From Gammaproteobacteria bacterium (lineage in GTDB: Bacteria; Pseudomonadota; Gammaproteobacteria; Berkiellales; Berkiellaceae): 8,787 nucleotides of DNA. Where the stretch lies: assembly GCA_016874315.1 (NCBI GenBank), contig VGTX01000034.1, positions 1 through 8,787 of the forward strand, read 5' to 3'. Positions 7,801-8,787 of the stretch are shown in pieces. Below the pieces are notes generated by a model. The model saw only the letters and a program-made list of their open reading frames with translations. It was not told the origin of the DNA and did no database searches. A program made the position numbers and the translations under genes. How positions within the stretch are numbered: the stretch's first letter is position 1; each line of letters begins with the position of its first letter.

Positions 7801-8787
7801 CCCATCATCGTTTCAATAGATATATCTAACTCACTGCCGAATAGCATTGATACGTTCTTAATAACACTTAAGTCGTGATTGCTTAACGCAGTTGCAAAAA
7901 AATCAAATATTATATCAGTAAATGCTGCGATCGAAGTGACTTGTCGAATAATATTCAGTTTCAGAGATAATCCTATTGGGATAGTGAGTGGGGTATATGC
8001 ATCACGCAAATCCTCTGAGAATGCTGCTGAATCTAACATCAAAAATTTTTGATTGGTCAGTGCTAATATTTCAGAAATAGATTTCAGTCCATAGGCAGTT
8101 TCGAGGTCGTCATTAAGATATATTTTTGTAAAAATTTCTTGTATTTCAGGGCACTCTTGAGTGAGCTCGAGAAGAAGTGTGTTGAATTTTAATTTTTTCT
8201 TATTCAGTAAGTCTAAAAGAAATCCCTTTAATACGAAAAACCCTGAGGAGAGGGTAAGTTTTTTTATTAAATATGTGATAATTTTTTCATTTGGGTGATT
8301 AATCAGATCGGGATGAGGCATAAGAAGAAAATTCTTACTGCAGCATATTGTTCCAATAGAGCTCAGATCTAGTATTTTTTTAACAGGAGACAATGCCTGA
8401 ATCATACTTTTCTCATCTGTTGCAGAATAGACTAGTTCGATTAAAGATAAAGCCCCTTCGCTTTTAGGATGAAATAATAAATCTGCTATATCTTGATCGG
8501 ATAACGATCCTAGTGCTCGAATATTGGATTTAAGATTACTGAGATGACGTTCAATTTTTCTGTACTTTTCAGCAAGCATTGCTTTGATTCGTTGTTCATC
8601 TTGGGTGTTAGCGATTGGTTTCTTCTTTTTCTTATTGGCTGAAGAGGTCTCTGAAGACTCTTTTTGAGGCGAATCGTTTTCGGTGCTCTGAGAATCAGAT
8701 TTTCCAATATGAGAGCTGGAATCTGCGGCAACCTTAAGATTGGAATGATGAGGAGGCTTTGCCGTTAATACAGATGCAAAGGCCTCT
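1869..8787 (-). CDS. Giant ankyrin-repeat / alpha-solenoid protein, 5' end beyond right window edge
   Basis: At least 2305 codons without interruption, ending at TAA (1869-1871). The first in-window ATG (8579, called M1 here) is not the start: 69 further codons are open to the edge and no ribosome-binding site precedes it. Order of parts: Ser/Thr-rich linker with KKKKKP before M1; helical region 1-287; ankyrin repeats about 288-405; helical stretch 406-527; ankyrin repeats about 528-670; degenerate helical stretch 671-1258; ankyrin cluster about 1259-1640, best unit 1382-1411 (GSSLLYAIMAGDSEAF then ILINYGADINI); unrecognised helical C-terminal region 1641-2210; Lys/Ser/Pro tail ending NNKKSKP. 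No transmembrane helix or catalytic motif is recognised. Ankyrin repeats bind proteins, and such giants in Legionella, Coxiella and relatives are often effectors acting in the host; that role is inference. Base composition matches the neighbours. The OmpA-like gene follows 44 bp downstream, possibly in one transcript. Confidence 0.92.
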   Translation of the reverse strand, partial: EAFASVLTAKPPHHSNLKVAADSSSHIGKSDSQSTENDSPQKESSETSSANKKKKKPIANTQDEQRIKAMLAEKYRKIERHLSNLKSNIRALGSLSDQDIADLLFHPKSEGALSLIELVYSATDEKSMIQALSPVKKILDLSSIGTICCSKNFLLMPHPDLINHPNEKIITYLIKKLTLSSGFFVLKGFLLDLLNKKKLKFNTLLLELTQECPEIQEIFTKIYLNDDLETAYGLKSISEILALTNQKFLMLDSAAFSEDLRDAYTPLTIPIGLSLKLNIIRQVTSIAAFTDIIFDFFATALSNHDLSVIKNVSMLFGSELDISIETMMGKIAQKNPNIYKNIKIIEALYTILPNTHLIKIDAQTPLLISTILDRTEYPDRKEIITLLIAHGAQNKNLSHCIDLKTGHNPLSAAILSADLSTIKLFGKNLREAQREALYNSINPIEKKSIFTYLVESPEGHAALQILVSAGFVLELEHLSQAIDNDRYHIFECFISNIDMKPYRIATLKNHQDLINIILKILEKPHKKLGPYLPLLTTFISQINSDILWINILIKLIYRSKPREYVVNGILDFFESKVTPLDLTSLFNKKMLFTTQSEKYELTVIDAALYAKNMNLINRLAKYKPNAFATYHPEGNSSLHLAIAAHADSYVDAICASYIPNHPDLARNNPFNIRNKSNESLLLVAAKANNIHALRKITPFISTNIHAPDEFGVSLLTHALQQPTSEITKFLIDHSIKTQQPLILHADELSLLLKTLGQPDSDWDITVVQSVVSLWSKHYCFEENHIAQFIALGGQKNDNTKYLSLLLNIIEDKKNTNQTHAENNLVIFKQNFAKYPAIHGHIYQDTDFMQRLYELIITPNTSITPETFKIYCQGLLATLKISNWELCEWILGALLSQLPTPFEHLEAEECSELASLFHDVIVSAYCADANMNVIETLFIVGNKFNLKPPAYLLRNCLFAENMSKEKIIALVSYLMKNECFTESYEIINTEVNLLIIDLIIAPISDAASSYLIRQIFTNSATNISNINDIAIKHIVISALYSHKIESLLEVIQVCTEQQIEQSIQKLIEEKPTAILELIEAIEQKEEFRSMILNSFIRKLLKASMEHAAQPNDLMQSMITTIQSDHALPFVAILLESAAYTTEFVETLLTKHFLARAIEFNMEQMLTLLIAYFDDHAIEWDIQEVIIAAAKYNNGFVLDLLNKKSATTPTVWEKIYNSSADNNKNALCYLIEHHHPMAEKCLSLFAIDTFVTLPQWSLLLSALTSENTSIIELLLDESRSSFATIQNMVNTIGYIENHPISAPEQILKNHIARFSSIEKYLNNPLVCLYDGCEQTLLILIVKYSIDTLFEPMLKKISLMNDNARQEYITVTDGETQQTALDIALHNQHHAFVLALLRIEPSLLITSNASLPLMTFAFHGKHDLLKELCELYQEYGMLKTALNDQIKTLGSEVSGSSLLYAIMAGDSEAFNILINYGADINITPSGGGSSILLQAVMHAKTHAHLYTEYKKIIQSILSHPDVNQILNMNLPTNRVQVNPTSYAIVNWENKNLPIDLSNELLEMLLHAGGKIDNQSIQNIHIIEYALMDSNSTTINLLHSYNMLQEFSTEKSVLMLAITHNHQDLALKLINEERRLYFCNSNNETALSRAINAQNIPIVLAILAKLKQQPIEFQKNFLYKTHHKNGMSVLFDAVMKKSTELVKILLDYAQTPYISLMGASSFDAIRQEILYSNSDIVQLCAIFLFNNFSENYPLQDLPIAINKHSVGKLGSMILTAAFHQEDMGKTNPKALEYLHAIINYAIENSEHDSMFNIILDSNQVVIDQFYEQVLYPIFTKKINNHSLSPLFVNMLYWASVSPAYSKNPIVSSGLFSLFEKCIPDFIENEEYSCVTIILERCYDTVGLWNKSKDGVTSNRQLLSEKFSIPEEADQIYYFLTQGIQKNNVLLKDIYIRETSSVLDDLKLLLSVDSTAGVISKFLASASISKEQFERLILDKGATLTAYFIPDVQPMIETLYQYSEKPFQVLEDLLLTLIELLFYRSDESLIKYHEILFKRFELALKKEQLSLTAAPARLGFDLNFLEKNIMNSATKPCDLFIQNAAIAIAKLLVTKVSTETQNSHTEIFAYLNRFASREIDLRYLKQSEPLRETSPRIQHLLETLYSLNPNERLNEKQLIASFAHGSATILDGYNEVQKNGILWLLGPKMPASHLIHSIIHEARMIYLHSKIFGMSNDSITTVNSMNTKWAELFRDHIMGWVMQSVKKAGINCEASAQYQQKSPAQNNILTFSTHPGRVGATQPKSSPNNKKSKP
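3660..4805 (-). repeat. Ankyrin-repeat cluster 3, the longest and most canonical (residues about 1259-1640)
   Basis: About ten 30-40-residue units. Clear ones are QQTALDIALHNQHHAFVLALL (about 1305-1325), SGSSLLYAIMAGDSEAFNIL plus INYGADIN (1382-1409), GSSILLQAVMHAKTH (1416-1430), ELLEMLLHAGGKID (1487-1500), KSVLMLAITHNHQDLALKLI (1538-1557), NETALSRAINAQNIPIVLAIL (1570-1590) and GMSVLFDAVMKKSTELVKIL (1613-1632). Several units carry long inserts between their helices, for example about 1426-1443. This is the most secure evidence for the family assignment of the whole protein. Confidence 0.85.
6570..6998 (-). repeat. Ankyrin-repeat cluster 2 (protein repeats, residues about 528-670)
   Basis: Consecutive ankyrin-like units: YELTVIDAALYAKNMNLINRL, then GNSSLHLAIAAHADSYVDAI, then NESLLLVAAKANNIHALRKI, then DEFGVSLLTHALQ with EITKFLIDHS. 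Each has the S/T-hh-hAA first helix and the second helix ending in an LL/LI pair; the Gly of the canonical turn is often replaced. This divergence is usual for bacterial ankyrin proteins. Confidence 0.7.
7365..7718 (-). repeat. Ankyrin-repeat cluster 1 (protein repeats, residues about 288-405)
   Basis: Three ankyrin-like units are discernible. The first is AQTPLLISTIL followed by EIITLLIAHGAQNKN, a good match to the TPLhhA / LLxxGA pattern. The second is TGHNPLSAAILSADLSTIKLF. The third, SIFTYLVES with HAALQILVSAGFVLE, is more divergent. The DNA itself is not repetitive; the repeats are visible only in protein. Confidence 0.7.
8616..8633 (-). other. Basic patch KKKKKP, resembling a monopartite nuclear localisation signal
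   Basis: Five consecutive lysines followed by proline, directly after the Ser-rich linker (NKKKKKPIAN). It fits the loose K-K/R-X-K/R rule for monopartite nuclear import signals. Lysine runs are common in AT-rich genomes, so nuclear targeting is only a possibility and depends on the protein entering a eukaryotic cell. Confidence 0.3.
8640..8723 (-). other. Ser/Thr-rich, probably disordered linker of the giant protein
   Basis: In the 69 codons upstream of M1, this 28-residue stretch has 11 Ser and 2 Thr along with Asp, Glu, Gln, Asn and Lys, and hardly any hydrophobic residues (runs include DSSSH, KSDSQST, KESSETSS). Such composition points to an unstructured segment between an unseen N-terminal part and the solenoid. 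Its coding nature is supported by the absence of stops in this frame to the window edge. Confidence 0.7.

Noticed and set aside
8510..8731. Minus-strand ORF of 73 codons at the right end, as a separate gene upstream of the giant protein
   Set aside because: The giant protein's own frame stays open across the whole interval with low-complexity but coherent protein sequence, so this other frame is a shadow.

Overview
The window is a stretch of an AT-rich, densely packed bacterial chromosome in which every supported gene lies on the minus strand, so it reads from right to left. In transcription order these are a giant ankyrin-repeat protein whose 5' end lies beyond the right edge, a small OmpA-domain (peptidoglycan-binding) putative lipoprotein, a 43-residue single-helix membrane peptide, and peptide chain release factor 3 (prfC), whose 3' end lies beyond the left edge. 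No RNA genes, mobile elements, CRISPR arrays or long DNA repeats are visible.

Organism: the prfC product closely resembles gammaproteobacterial RF3. An AT-rich genome carrying a very large eukaryotic-style ankyrin protein suggests an intracellular or host-associated gammaproteobacterium of the Legionella/Coxiella/Berkiella type. This placement is an inference from gene content and base composition, not something the sequence proves.

Region 8787-1869: one uninterrupted frame of at least 2305 codons, about 79% of the window. The first ATG inside the window (8579) is not the true start, because the frame stays open for 69 more codons to the edge. Those codons encode a Ser/Thr-rich, probably disordered linker ending in a KKKKKP patch. 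Then come a helical N-terminal region, two ankyrin clusters separated by another helical stretch, a long degenerate alpha-solenoid stretch, a third and best ankyrin cluster, and about 600 residues of unrecognised helical sequence with a histidine cluster and a basic tail. It is most simply read as a large protein-interaction scaffold, plausibly a secreted effector, but no catalytic domain is recognisable.

Region 1868-1084: the OmpA-like protein starts 44 bp after the giant gene stops and has both residues that bind diaminopimelate in this fold. A small hydrophobic peptide follows after a 31 bp gap, with a sigma70-like promoter laid over its first codons. A 101 bp gap with an AT-rich inverted repeat and a TATAAT box leads to prfC. 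No GC-rich hairpin with a T-run lies in any of the three gaps, so read-through from the giant gene is possible, while the promoter-like sites suggest that prfC and the peptide can also be transcribed separately. Nothing in the sequence links RF3 functionally to the upstream genes.
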